This document shows, one piece after another, positions 1-6,980 of a stretch of DNA of 16,232 nucleotides. The DNA comes from Chloroflexota bacterium (GTDB lineage: Bacteria > Chloroflexota > Dehalococcoidia > Lucifugimonadales > Lucifugimonadaceae). The stretch is from positions 52,476 through 68,707 of the forward strand of contig PAOV01000004.1 of the NCBI GenBank assembly GCA_002708145.1, read 5' to 3'. The translations under genes and the position numbers were made by a program. The stretch's first letter is position 1. Every line of letters starts with the position of its first letter. The notes under the pieces were generated by a model. It was not told the DNA's origin, did not search any database, and saw only the letters and a list, made by a program, of their open reading frames with translations.

Positions 1-1
1 T

Positions 2-43
2 TGGTTAGATAAAATTTTACCTAATATTTCACATGAAAAATAA
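2..43 (+). CDS. Possible 3' end of an upstream gene (partial)
   Basis: Frame 2 is open from the window edge and ends at a TAA at 41-43, encoding only about 13 residues (ending ISHEK). If real, it overlaps the next gene's ATG by 11 nt, the same overlap length seen twice elsewhere in this window. Frame 1 stops even earlier, at 10-12. Too little is visible to assign a function. In other bacteria AttH-like genes often follow FtsX-type ABC permease genes, so such a permease is one guess for what lies upstream. Confidence 0.25.
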   Translation, partial: WLDKILPNISHEK

Positions 44-1118
44 AGTATTTTACATAATAATTTTTTTTGTTTTTTCAGCATGTTCAAATGGAGAAAAAGT
101 AAATATATTAGACAGAGATCTTTCTCCAAAGCCAACTCCAATTCCTTATTATTTGAATTTAAATCATGAATCTGAAATTTCTAAGCATGAATTTGCTCAT
201 GATAATAGATTAGAATGGTGGTACCATAACGGTCACCTAGAAGATGAAATTGGAGATAAATGGGGCTATCATTTTGTAATATTTAAGTCACGCAATAATG
301 ATAAAGATAATTATGTAGCACAGGCTAGCATTTCAAATATAAAAACTGGAGAAGTTTTTCAACTAGCTAGGGCAGATAAGGGACTGAACAATTCCTTTTT
401 AAGCGACGTCGGGAAAATTTATATTTCTGATTGGGAATATACTATTGGGCCAAAACCTGGAAAATTCCATATAAGTATCTTATCAGAAGAGTTAGATATA
501 GACTTACATTTAGAATCTTTTCAAGAACCAATATTACACAACCAAATTGGTTGGTTTGAAACAAGTTTAGGTTATAGCTATTACTATACTTGGCCTAGGC
601 AAAAAACTTCAGGAAAAATTAAGATTAAAGATAAGATAATGTCAGTAAATGGAGAATCTTGGTTTGATCATCAATGGGGAGATTTTTTTGTCCCAGGTAA
701 ACCTGCTGGATGGCAATGGTTTGGGATAATGCTTGATAATGGTGATAATATAATGATTTCTCAGTCAAGAGATGTAAAAGGAAGGATTGAATCTTTATAT
801 GCCTCCTACCAAAAAAATGATGGTGAAGTAATCCATATAACTAACGGTATAAAGATAGATATATCAGATGAGTGGTTTAGTGAAAAAACTAAAACAACCT
901 ATCCTTCAAATTGGGAGATATATCTCGAAGAAATAAATTTGAGTTTTATTGTCAAGCCAGATATCCTTGATCAAGAGATATCTGAAGGGCTACCACCAAC
1001 GCAAACTTATTGGGAAGGTAAGTCAACAGTTTTTGATAAAGATTATAATAGTATTGGGTATGCATATGTTGAATTATCTGGATATAGAGATCCTGAAAAA
1101 ATAGATTGGATAAAATAA
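33..1118 (+). CDS. AttH/CrtC-type lipocalin-like lipoprotein
   Basis: This 361-residue protein looks like a member of the AttH / carotenoid 1,2-hydratase (CrtC) lipocalin-like superfamily. The N-terminus is a short hydrophobic signal ending in a lipobox-like FSAC, with Cys17 as the likely lipidation site, so it is probably anchored on the outer face of a membrane. The family hallmarks are visible: EWWYHNGHLE at residues 61-70, WFDHQWG at 210-216, and WQWF at 227-230 followed by a LDNG turn. True CrtC enzymes hydrate carotenoids, but many family members with signal peptides sit beside ABC exporters and have no known substrate. No carotenoid gene is visible here, so I call the fold and not the reaction. 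No clear Shine-Dalgarno sequence precedes the ATG. The stop is 1 nt before the next start, suggesting translational coupling. Confidence 0.8.
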   Translation: MKNKVFYIIIFFVFSACSNGEKVNILDRDLSPKPTPIPYYLNLNHESEISKHEFAHDNRLEWWYHNGHLEDEIGDKWGYHFVIFKSRNNDKDNYVAQASISNIKTGEVFQLARADKGLNNSFLSDVGKIYISDWEYTIGPKPGKFHISILSEELDIDLHLESFQEPILHNQIGWFETSLGYSYYYTWPRQKTSGKIKIKDKIMSVNGESWFDHQWGDFFVPGKPAGWQWFGIMLDNGDNIMISQSRDVKGRIESLYASYQKNDGEVIHITNGIKIDISDEWFSEKTKTTYPSNWEIYLEEINLSFIVKPDILDQEISEGLPPTQTYWEGKSTVFDKDYNSIGYAYVELSGYRDPEKIDWIK

Positions 1119-1119
1119 T

Positions 1120-1626
1120 ATGGGGCAAAAAATAGAAAAAATAAATTTATTTAAAAACGTATGGGCTAAGTTCCCTACAGGTGTATCTGTAATCACAACC
1201 TTTGACAATAATAGATCTTATCATGGAATGACAGCAGCTTCTGTTACGTCAGTTTCATTAGATCCTTTATTAATATTAGTAGTTGTTGGGTCAGAGAGAA
1301 AATCTCATGAATTAATAATATCTTCTCAAGTATTTGGTCTTAGTTTTTTATCAAATGATCAAAAAAAAATAGCAGATTATTTTTCTCTTTCTCAGAACAG
1401 TCAAAAGGATAGAGATTTCAGTTTTGAAAAAAAAAATTTTTCTAAACTGAATGATATTCCAGTAATTAATAATTCTTTGGCTAGTATGAGTTGTGAATTA
1501 TATAATGATATTAGTGCAGGAGATCATACAATATTTATAGGAAAGGTTAAGGACATTATTTTTTCTGATTATGAACCATTAGTATGGTCTAACCGTAACT
1601 ATGGAAAATTTATTAAGACACAGTAG
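1120..1626 (+). CDS. Flavin reductase-like FMN-binding protein
   Basis: This 168-residue protein matches the flavin reductase-like (HpaC/DIM6/NTAB, split-barrel FMN-binding) family in length and motifs. The opening FPTGVSVITT (residues 18-27) and the GMTAASVTSVSLDP stretch (36-49) form the usual FMN-binding core. A later GDHTIFIGKV segment is the typical strand near the dimer interface. Members reduce flavin with NAD(P)H for a partner monooxygenase or act as flavin-dependent oxidoreductases. No partner oxygenase is visible in the window. The gene starts 1 nt after the previous stop with no recognisable ribosome binding site, which suggests re-initiation. An A10 tract at 1427-1436 lies inside the gene but keeps the frame. 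The next gene starts 6 nt after the stop. Confidence 0.85.
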   Translation: MGQKIEKINLFKNVWAKFPTGVSVITTFDNNRSYHGMTAASVTSVSLDPLLILVVVGSERKSHELIISSQVFGLSFLSNDQKKIADYFSLSQNSQKDRDFSFEKKNFSKLNDIPVINNSLASMSCELYNDISAGDHTIFIGKVKDIIFSDYEPLVWSNRNYGKFIKTQ

Positions 1627-1632
1627 GTCATT

Positions 1633-3000
1633 ATGAAAATTGCTATTTTTTCTCTAGCTCCATTATATGAGAAAAGTATAATGGGAGGATCTCAAAAGAT
1701 TTTACATGATTTAGCAATTTCATTAGGTGAATATGGGCATGAAATTAAAGTTTGGTGTACTTCTAGCGAAAATAATCAAGAAAAATTTCTTTTAGGTAAT
1801 TCGAAGATATATCCTCATTTATTTTTTCGAGGAAAATTTCCTTCTCCTTATCAGGTCTCTCCAATTAGTTTAATCAAATCACTTAAAGTAATTAGAGAAG
1901 CTAGTGAATGGGCAGATAGAATATATTTGCATGCAGATGGAATGTATCATAGAGATTCTTTTTCTGATAAAAAAATTATTCGTTCTTTTCATGATTTTAT
2001 ATACGACGAGGCAATTATTTCATCACTTTCTCTTGCCGCTGACGCTACTATTGTACCGAGTGATTATCTGAAGCAATGTATTGAAGCTACATTAGTATTG
2101 GCAAAGAAGAAAATAATAGAACCAATTATAGCTGTGCCAAATGGATTAAAAATCAATGAAAATTTAAATTCGAATAAAAATAATGATTTAGAAGGTATTA
2201 ATTTGTTATTCCCTCATAGACCTCAAACTGCTAAGGGTATTATCCAAGCTATAAAAATAGCAGTTAAATTACAAAATAAAATTCCCCAAAAAAAAGTTAA
2301 TCTTCTAGCTCCTTATTTTTCAAAAAATACAAATAATGATGATACCTCACTTTCTTACGAACAAATAGTTAAGATAGCTGAAAATGAGAAAGCTAAAAAT
2401 ATTCTAAAATTATATCAGTGGGCATCACACGATAATATGAATGATTTTTATTCTTTAGCTAATGTAACACTTTGCCCAGGAAATTTTGTAGAATCATTTG
2501 GTTTAGTTCCACTAGAATCTGTAGTTAATCATACTCCTGCAGTGTGTTCTTCAGTTGGAGGATTTAGGAGTTACAGTGATATACCTGCAATAAAGCTTTT
2601 TCCTTATGGAGATATTGATACAGCTGTCGAACTTATACTTGAAAGCTTAGATATTAGTATGGATATTTTTTCTTATTCAAAAGAAATAATTTATGAGAAA
2701 TATTCATACAGCAATATGATTTCCATGTATGAAAAAATCATTACTAATAATAAGGTAATTAAACAAAAGGTAATTATTAAAGATAAATATCAAAAAAAAT
2801 TAGCTCCCTGGTGTTCTGTAGAAAAAGACTATATTTATAATGACTATTCTTCTAAAAGATTATATGTGAAAAATCTCAATTCCCTAATGGGAGTAAATAA
2901 AATTATTGATATATTAGATAAAAAACTTAACCCAAATGATATAAATAAAGCTATTGATTTAGGTTATATTGTTCAAGATTATCAGATTGAACAACTATAA
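1633..3000 (+). CDS. Family 4 glycosyltransferase with extra C-terminal segment
   Basis: The protein has 455 residues and a GT-B glycosyltransferase architecture. The N-terminal domain begins MKIAIFSLAPLYE with the glycine-bearing MGGSQK loop (about residues 17-22) that contacts the nucleotide sugar. The C-terminal domain carries FPHRPQTAKGI (about 194-204), the position of the usual phosphate-binding Arg/Lys pair, and an E-x7-E motif at Glu287 and Glu295 inside ESFGLVPLE. It should transfer a sugar from a nucleotide donor to an unknown acceptor in the cytoplasm. From about residue 380 there is a lysine-rich linker and a tail of about 65 residues (APWCSVEK ... DLGYIVQDY) that is not part of a standard GT4 fold. 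The start follows a TAGGT ribosome-binding-like sequence overlapping the preceding stop. It probably belongs to the same transcript as the two upstream genes. Confidence 0.85.
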   Translation: MKIAIFSLAPLYEKSIMGGSQKILHDLAISLGEYGHEIKVWCTSSENNQEKFLLGNSKIYPHLFFRGKFPSPYQVSPISLIKSLKVIREASEWADRIYLHADGMYHRDSFSDKKIIRSFHDFIYDEAIISSLSLAADATIVPSDYLKQCIEATLVLAKKKIIEPIIAVPNGLKINENLNSNKNNDLEGINLLFPHRPQTAKGIIQAIKIAVKLQNKIPQKKVNLLAPYFSKNTNNDDTSLSYEQIVKIAENEKAKNILKLYQWASHDNMNDFYSLANVTLCPGNFVESFGLVPLESVVNHTPAVCSSVGGFRSYSDIPAIKLFPYGDIDTAVELILESLDISMDIFSYSKEIIYEKYSYSNMISMYEKIITNNKVIKQKVIIKDKYQKKLAPWCSVEKDYIYNDYSSKRLYVKNLNSLMGVNKIIDILDKKLNPNDINKAIDLGYIVQDYQIEQL

Positions 3001-3035
3001 TATAAGTTTTCTAATGTTATATTGTTAAAATATAA

Positions 3036-3064
3036 TTGACCTTAGGCTTCAATTTTAATAAAAT
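3036..3064 (+). promoter_or_regulatory. Sigma70-type promoter of the rplU operon
   Basis: TTGACC at 3036-3041 and TAAAAT at 3059-3064 are separated by exactly 17 bp, an almost consensus housekeeping promoter. Transcription should begin near 3071, giving a leader of about 22 nt before the rplU ATG. A ribosome binding site AGGGA lies at 3081-3085. The leader is too short for an L21-type autoregulatory structure. Confidence 0.75.
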
Positions 3065-3092
3065 AGTAGTTTAGTTTATTAGGGATAATTAT

Positions 3093-3416
3093 ATGTCGCA
3101 GGATTATGCAGTTATAAAAACTGGTGGAAAACAATACAGGGTCCGTGAAGGTGATCAGATTGATGTTGAAAAAATTAATGCTGAAATAGGCTCGGACATT
3201 GTTTTTGAAAATGTTTTACTTTCTTCTATAGATGGAACCATTGAAATTGGTAAACCTATTCTTGAAGGTAAAAAGGTCGTAGCTGAAATAGCTGATCAAA
3301 AAAAATCAGATAAAGTGATATCATTAAGATATAAAAATAAAACTCGTCAACGTGTATTACGAGGTCATAGGCAAAATTTAACTTCAGTAATTATTAAAAA
3401 TATTTCAACTAAATAA
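3093..3416 (+). CDS. rplU: 50S ribosomal protein L21
   Basis: This 107-residue protein is ribosomal protein L21 of the large subunit, which binds 23S rRNA. The N-terminus YAVIKTGGKQYRVREGD (residues 5-21) is the L21 signature, and the basic C-terminus with RYKNKTRQRVLRGHRQ is the usual rRNA-binding tail. Length is normal for the family. It is the first gene of the rplU-rpmA-rpmE cluster, directly behind the promoter at 3036-3064 and with AGGGA 7 nt upstream of the ATG. L27 follows after 15 nt, the classic rplU-rpmA pairing. Confidence 0.97.
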   Translation: MSQDYAVIKTGGKQYRVREGDQIDVEKINAEIGSDIVFENVLLSSIDGTIEIGKPILEGKKVVAEIADQKKSDKVISLRYKNKTRQRVLRGHRQNLTSVIIKNISTK

Positions 3417-3431
3417 AAGAAAGGGGATAAT

Positions 3432-3692
3432 ATGGCACATAAAAAAGGTGGTGGAACTTCTAGAAATGGCCGAGATAGTGCAGGAAAAAGATTAGGCGTT
3501 AAAATTTTCTCTGGCTCTAGTGTCACTCCTGGTTCTATTATAGTTCGCCAAAGGGGTACGAAGTTTAACCCTGGAAATAATGTTGGTATAGGTAGAGACC
3601 ACACTTTATATTCTCTAATAGATGGTAATGTAAGATTTGATTTTTCTTCCAAAAACAAAAGAAGAGTTAATGTAGATCCTATTAAGGGGTAA
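3432..3692 (+). CDS. rpmA: 50S ribosomal protein L27
   Basis: This 86-residue protein is L27, whose N-terminal arm reaches the peptidyl transferase centre. It starts MAHKKGGGTSRNGRDS, the invariant glycine-rich N-terminus, and contains GKRLGVK and IIVRQRGTKFNPG. The protein begins directly with the functional N-terminus and lacks the extra cleaved peptide found in many Firmicutes. An AAGGGGA ribosome binding site lies at 3421-3427. The stop codon is immediately preceded by the AAGGGG that serves the next gene, so rpmA and rpmE are tightly linked. Confidence 0.97.
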   Translation: MAHKKGGGTSRNGRDSAGKRLGVKIFSGSSVTPGSIIVRQRGTKFNPGNNVGIGRDHTLYSLIDGNVRFDFSSKNKRRVNVDPIKG

Positions 3693-3697
3693 TATTT

Positions 3698-3910
3698 ATG
3701 AAAAAAGAATTACATCCGAAATATAATGATCAAGCCAAATTAATTTGTGCTTGTGGTTCTTCTTCATGGGTAGTAGGCTCAACAAAAGAAAGTTTAAGCG
3801 TTGAGATTTGTAGTAGTTGTCATCCTTTTTGGTCTGGTGAACAAAAAATTGTTGATACTGAAGGTAGGGTTGAAAGAATGAAGAGAAGATATAACCTTAA
3901 TAATTCATAG
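3698..3910 (+). CDS. rpmE: 50S ribosomal protein L31, zinc-binding form
   Basis: This 70-residue protein is L31 of the zinc-binding (C+) type: Cys17 and Cys19 (CAC) pair with Cys38 and Cys41 (CSSC). These are followed by the family HPFWSGEQKIVDTEGRVERM segment, somewhat variant around the HPFW. It sits at the central protuberance and bridges the two ribosomal subunits. The AAGGGG ribosome binding site (3684-3689) lies within the last codons of rpmA. A DUF1385 gene directly downstream is a recurrent arrangement in several deep bacterial lineages, usually followed by prfA and prmC, which are absent here. Confidence 0.95.
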   Translation: MKKELHPKYNDQAKLICACGSSSWVVGSTKESLSVEICSSCHPFWSGEQKIVDTEGRVERMKRRYNLNNS

Positions 3911-3912
3911 TT

Positions 3913-4821
3913 TTGAGTAACAAAAATTTTCTATACGGTGGTCAAGCTGTAATTGAAGGTGTCATGATTCGAGGCATGAAAAGAGCAACTCTCGCAGTTA
4001 GAAAACCAAATGGTGATATTGTAAAAAGATCTATACCGCTTGAATCATGGGCTAATTCAAACTTAAGAAATTTTTTTTTTATTAGAGGTATTTTAGTTTT
4101 ACTTGAAACTTTAATAATTGGAACAAAAGCATTAACTTACTCAGCTAGCGAGGCAGCTGAAGAAGATGACAGTTCGGAAATTTCAAAATTTGCTATCATA
4201 ATCATGATTAGTTTTTCATTACTGTTTGGTCTATCATTCTTTTTTTTATTACCTCTGTTTTTGTCAAGTATAGCTGATTCAATTTTTTCTAATCATTTTG
4301 TGTCAAATATTATCGAAGGAGTAATAAGATTAATATTATTTCTAGGTTATATATTTCTTATAGGTAGAATGAGCGATATAAAGAGAGTGTTTGGTTATCA
4401 TGGTGCTGAGCATATGACTGTACATTGTATGGAATCTAACAAAAGTTTAAAGTTTAAGAATATTATAAATTTTTCTCCAGCACATCCTCGTTGCGGGACT
4501 TCATTTTTATTAACTGTAGTATTTCTTTCAATACTTGTTTTCATACTAATACCAAGAGAGCCGGTATGGTTTTTAGTCTCTTCAAGAATTTTCTTAATAC
4601 CAATAATTACATCAATTTCTTATGAATTTATTAGATTTACTGGGAAATATGATAATTTTTTTACTAGAATTCTATCTTTGCCAAATTTACTATTACAAGA
4701 ATTAACAACTAACTTTCCCGATAAAGATATGATAGATGTTTCTATTGTCGCAATGGAGTATGCTATAGCCATAGATAGAGGTGAGGTTAATCCAGAAGAC
4801 AATAATTTCGTACCAGCATAA
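3913..4821 (+). CDS. DUF1385 (YqhQ-like) integral membrane protein
   Basis: This 302-residue membrane protein belongs to the DUF1385/YqhQ family of unknown function. The diagnostic N-terminus YGGQAVIEGVMIRG is at residues 8-21. Conserved GYHGAEHMTVHCME (161-174) and HPRCGTSF (191-198) supply His, Glu and Cys residues that could bind a metal or catalyse a reaction near the membrane. Hydrophobic segments are seen at about 54-72, 93-120, 132-150, 198-213 and 218-236. The start is TTG, 2 nt after the rpmE stop and with no good ribosome binding site. It is the only start that retains the conserved N-terminus, so coupling to rpmE is likely. A T10 tract at 4071-4080 encodes three Phe in frame. The stop directly abuts the convergent hisIE stop. 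Confidence 0.85.
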   Translation: MSNKNFLYGGQAVIEGVMIRGMKRATLAVRKPNGDIVKRSIPLESWANSNLRNFFFIRGILVLLETLIIGTKALTYSASEAAEEDDSSEISKFAIIIMISFSLLFGLSFFFLLPLFLSSIADSIFSNHFVSNIIEGVIRLILFLGYIFLIGRMSDIKRVFGYHGAEHMTVHCMESNKSLKFKNIINFSPAHPRCGTSFLLTVVFLSILVFILIPREPVWFLVSSRIFLIPIITSISYEFIRFTGKYDNFFTRILSLPNLLLQELTTNFPDKDMIDVSIVAMEYAIAIDRGEVNPEDNNFVPA

Positions 4822-5439
4822 TTATTTTTTCATTCTAGAATTTAGTTGAGCCCAGACATCACCATATGTTATTGGAGATGCCTCAATAAGTACTAACATG
4901 TGATATATAAGATCTGAAAATTCATTTATAATTTCTTCTTTATCATTACTTACGCATGCAATTGCAACTTCTCCTGCTTCCTCAACGACTTTCTGAGATA
5001 TTCTCTTAATTCCTGAATTTAGTAACTTAGATGTGTAGGAAGTTTTGATATTATTATTAGTTTTTCTTTCAGAGATTATTTCAATTAATTTATCAATTAT
5101 TTCGGATTGGTTATTTTCATTTAAGGAATTAAATATAGAGTCTTTTTTGTTAGCGGTAGACTCAAAACATGATATATTTCCTGTGTGGCAAGTAGGGCCT
5201 TCTGGTATTGCTGTCACTAATATAGAATCCATATCACAGTCGATATTAATTTTTTTTACTCGAAGATAATTACCGGAAGTTTCCCCTTTTTCCCATAAAG
5301 TTTTTCTGGATCGAGAAAAAAACCACACATTGGGTCCAGCAATAGTTTTATTTAGAGCTTCTTCATTCATGTATCCAAGCATTAAAATGTTTTTTGTATT
5401 TTCATCTTGAATTATTGCTGGTAAAAGTTGCTTATTCAT
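4822..5439 (-). CDS. hisIE: Bifunctional phosphoribosyl-AMP cyclohydrolase / phosphoribosyl-ATP diphosphatase
   Basis: This 205-residue fusion carries out the second and third steps of histidine synthesis. The HisI half (1 to about 100) has WEKGETSGN (49-57), the metal-binding DCDMD (67-71) and the zinc cysteines Cys68, Cys84 and Cys91 (GPTCHTG and SCF). The HisE half (about 112-205) has the MazG-like helices with EEAGE at 153-157 and EFSDLIYH at 173-180. It is the last gene of the histidine operon. A good AGAGGA ribosome binding site lies at 5453-5448, 26 nt from the preceding HAD gene. Its stop is base-to-base next to that of the convergent DUF1385 gene. Confidence 0.96.
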   Translation of the reverse strand: MNKQLLPAIIQDENTKNILMLGYMNEEALNKTIAGPNVWFFSRSRKTLWEKGETSGNYLRVKKINIDCDMDSILVTAIPEGPTCHTGNISCFESTANKKDSIFNSLNENNQSEIIDKLIEIISERKTNNNIKTSYTSKLLNSGIKRISQKVVEEAGEVAIACVSNDKEEIINEFSDLIYHMLVLIEASPITYGDVWAQLNSRMKK

Positions 5440-5465
5440 TTTTTTTATCCTCTAGTATATTATAT

Positions 5466-6206
5466 CTAAGATATATGATTAATGATTTCTGAAATCTCTT
5501 TTAGACTTGTTATTTCGATATTTGGTTTTGGTTCCCGAGTAATTTTTTCATTATTTCGATTTATCCAAACCGTTGTCATTCCTGCTCTAAAGCCTCCAAG
5601 GACATCATCATATAGATGGTCTCCTACATACCAAATATTTTTTTTTGCTTCATTTAATCCCTTAGATAAAAATTCAAATGCTTCCAATGATGGTTTATAG
5701 GTTTGAGCTAATTCAGAAGATGCAATAAAGTCAAATTTTATTTTATGAGTTTTTATAAGCTTGATAATCCAATCATGATCTGCATTTGAAAATAAACCAA
5801 GTTTATAATTTTCACCTAAACTTTTAAGAACTTCTAATGTTTCATCAAAAATAGGTTTTTTACTCATATGATTGCTTGCCATCATACCAGCCTCATTATG
5901 ATCACCATTAAAATTTATATCTTCAAAAACTTTTTTGAAACAATCTGTCCAAGCCTCTTGATAAGTTTTAAATTTAGGAGAATTATAAGGCCTACCTAAA
6001 TCAGTTCTATTTTTCCGAAAATCAACTTCATATTTTTTCCATTTTTTCCAAAAGTTTTCAGAGTTTAATGGAATTTTTTGTTTATGAATAATTTCTTCAA
6101 AAAACTTTATCCAACTTTCTTCAGTGTTATAAAATAAAGTTTTATAGCAATCAAAGGCTATAGACTTTGGCTTAGTAGGTATTTCTGTATGTAAGGTGAC
6201 CACCAT
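5466..6206 (-). CDS. HAD-superfamily hydrolase (haloacid dehalogenase-like phosphatase)
   Basis: The protein is a HAD hydrolase of about 246 residues. Counting from the chosen start, motif I is FDCYKTLF with nucleophile Asp19. This DxYxT form is like the dehalogenase branch and differs from the classic DxDxT. Motif II is LFSNADH with Ser140/Asn141, motif III is Lys171 in TYKPS, and motif IV is GDHLYDDV with Asp196 and Asp200/201. An insertion between motifs I and II forms the helical cap. I chose the ATG at 6206, 4 nt after the hisF stop. An ATG at 6236 in the same frame would overlap the conserved hisF C-terminus and add ten residues that read like an artefact. The substrate is unknown. Its place between hisF and hisIE makes histidinol phosphate a candidate substrate. 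Confidence 0.82.
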   Translation of the reverse strand: MVVTLHTEIPTKPKSIAFDCYKTLFYNTEESWIKFFEEIIHKQKIPLNSENFWKKWKKYEVDFRKNRTDLGRPYNSPKFKTYQEAWTDCFKKVFEDINFNGDHNEAGMMASNHMSKKPIFDETLEVLKSLGENYKLGLFSNADHDWIIKLIKTHKIKFDFIASSELAQTYKPSLEAFEFLSKGLNEAKKNIWYVGDHLYDDVLGGFRAGMTTVWINRNNEKITREPKPNIEITSLKEISEIINHIS

Positions 6207-6210
6207 TGAT

Positions 6211-6969
6211 TTAAATCTTTCTAACTGGAATACCATTTTCAGCGAGATAATGCTTCAAATCACGTATACTCATTTCCTTATAATGAAACAGAGATGCAGC
6301 TAATACTGCATCTGCCTTGCCCTTGACAATTGCATCATAGAAATGCTTTTTTTCTCCTGCACCTCCACTAGCTATGATAGGTACATTTACTAATTCATCT
6401 ATTGAGTATAATAATTCATTATCATATCCACTTTTTTTACCATCAGTATCCATACTGGTAACGAGAAGTTCGCCTGCACCTAATTCAGTAGCTTGTTTTA
6501 CCCAATTAAGCACATTTATATTTGTATTTTTTCTACCTCCATGAGTGAAAATATTCCAGTGGTTATTATATTTTTTTACATCCATTGCGACAACTACACA
6601 CTGAGAACCAAACTCTTTTGCACATTCCTCAATAAGTTTAGGGTTATTCACCGCAGCACTGTTTATTGAAACTTTATCTGCTCCAGCTTCAAGCATATTT
6701 TGCATATCTTTTTTAGATCTAATTCCTCCTCCAACTGTCAAAGGAATAAATACTTCTGATGAAACTTTCTTAACTACATCGACCATAATATTTCTATTGT
6801 CTGATGAAGCTGTAATATCTAAAAAAACTAATTCATCTGCACCTGATTCATTATAAAAAATAGCAAGTTCTGTAGGATCTCCCACATCTGAAATATTTAA
6901 AAAGTTTATCCCTTTAACTACTCTTCCTTCATCAACATCTAAACATGGGATAATTCTATGTGTAAGCAA
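6211..6969 (-). CDS. hisF: Imidazole glycerol phosphate synthase cyclase subunit
   Basis: This 252-residue (beta/alpha)8-barrel protein takes ammonia from HisH and converts PRFAR into imidazole glycerol phosphate and AICAR. The catalytic aspartates fall exactly at the standard positions, Asp11 (IIPCLDVD) and Asp130 (VVVAMDVK). The phosphate-binding loops VGGGIRS and ASGGAGE are both present, and the C-terminus ENGIPVRKI is typical. The start is TTG, supported by GGAG at 6979-6976 with a 6-nt spacer and by the position of Asp11. It lies 11 nt after the methyltransferase gene and 4 nt before the HAD gene. Confidence 0.97.
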   Translation of the reverse strand: MLTHRIIPCLDVDEGRVVKGINFLNISDVGDPTELAIFYNESGADELVFLDITASSDNRNIMVDVVKKVSSEVFIPLTVGGGIRSKKDMQNMLEAGADKVSINSAAVNNPKLIEECAKEFGSQCVVVAMDVKKYNNHWNIFTHGGRKNTNINVLNWVKQATELGAGELLVTSMDTDGKKSGYDNELLYSIDELVNVPIIASGGAGEKKHFYDAIVKGKADAVLAASLFHYKEMSIRDLKHYLAENGIPVRKI

Positions 6970-6975
6970 TTTTTA

Positions 6976-6979
6976 CTCC
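6976..6979 (-). promoter_or_regulatory. Ribosome binding site fixing the hisF TTG start
   Basis: GGAG on the minus strand lies 6 nt upstream of the TTG at 6969-6967. There is no ATG nearby in frame, and the conserved Asp11 spacing supports this start, so the motif decides it. Confidence 0.65.
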
Positions 6980-6980
6980 A

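Noticed and set aside
33..1118. Calling the first gene carotenoid 1,2-hydratase (crtC)
   Set aside because: The fold motifs fit, but the lipobox and the absence of other carotenoid genes favour the broader AttH-like lipocalin group; activity is not shown.
3017..3035. AT-only stem (7-bp arms, 5-nt loop) after the glycosyltransferase gene, as a terminator
   Set aside because: All pairs are A-T, there is no T tract after it, and it lies directly upstream of the -35 box; chance pairing is likely.
3365..3658. 97-codon minus-strand open frame opposite rplU/rpmA
   Set aside because: It lies wholly opposite two certain ribosomal protein genes and shows no recognisable protein motif.
6207..6236. Longer HAD protein starting at ATG 6236
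   Set aside because: The extra ten residues come from reading the conserved hisF C-terminus in another frame; the ATG at 6206 follows the hisF stop by 4 nt.
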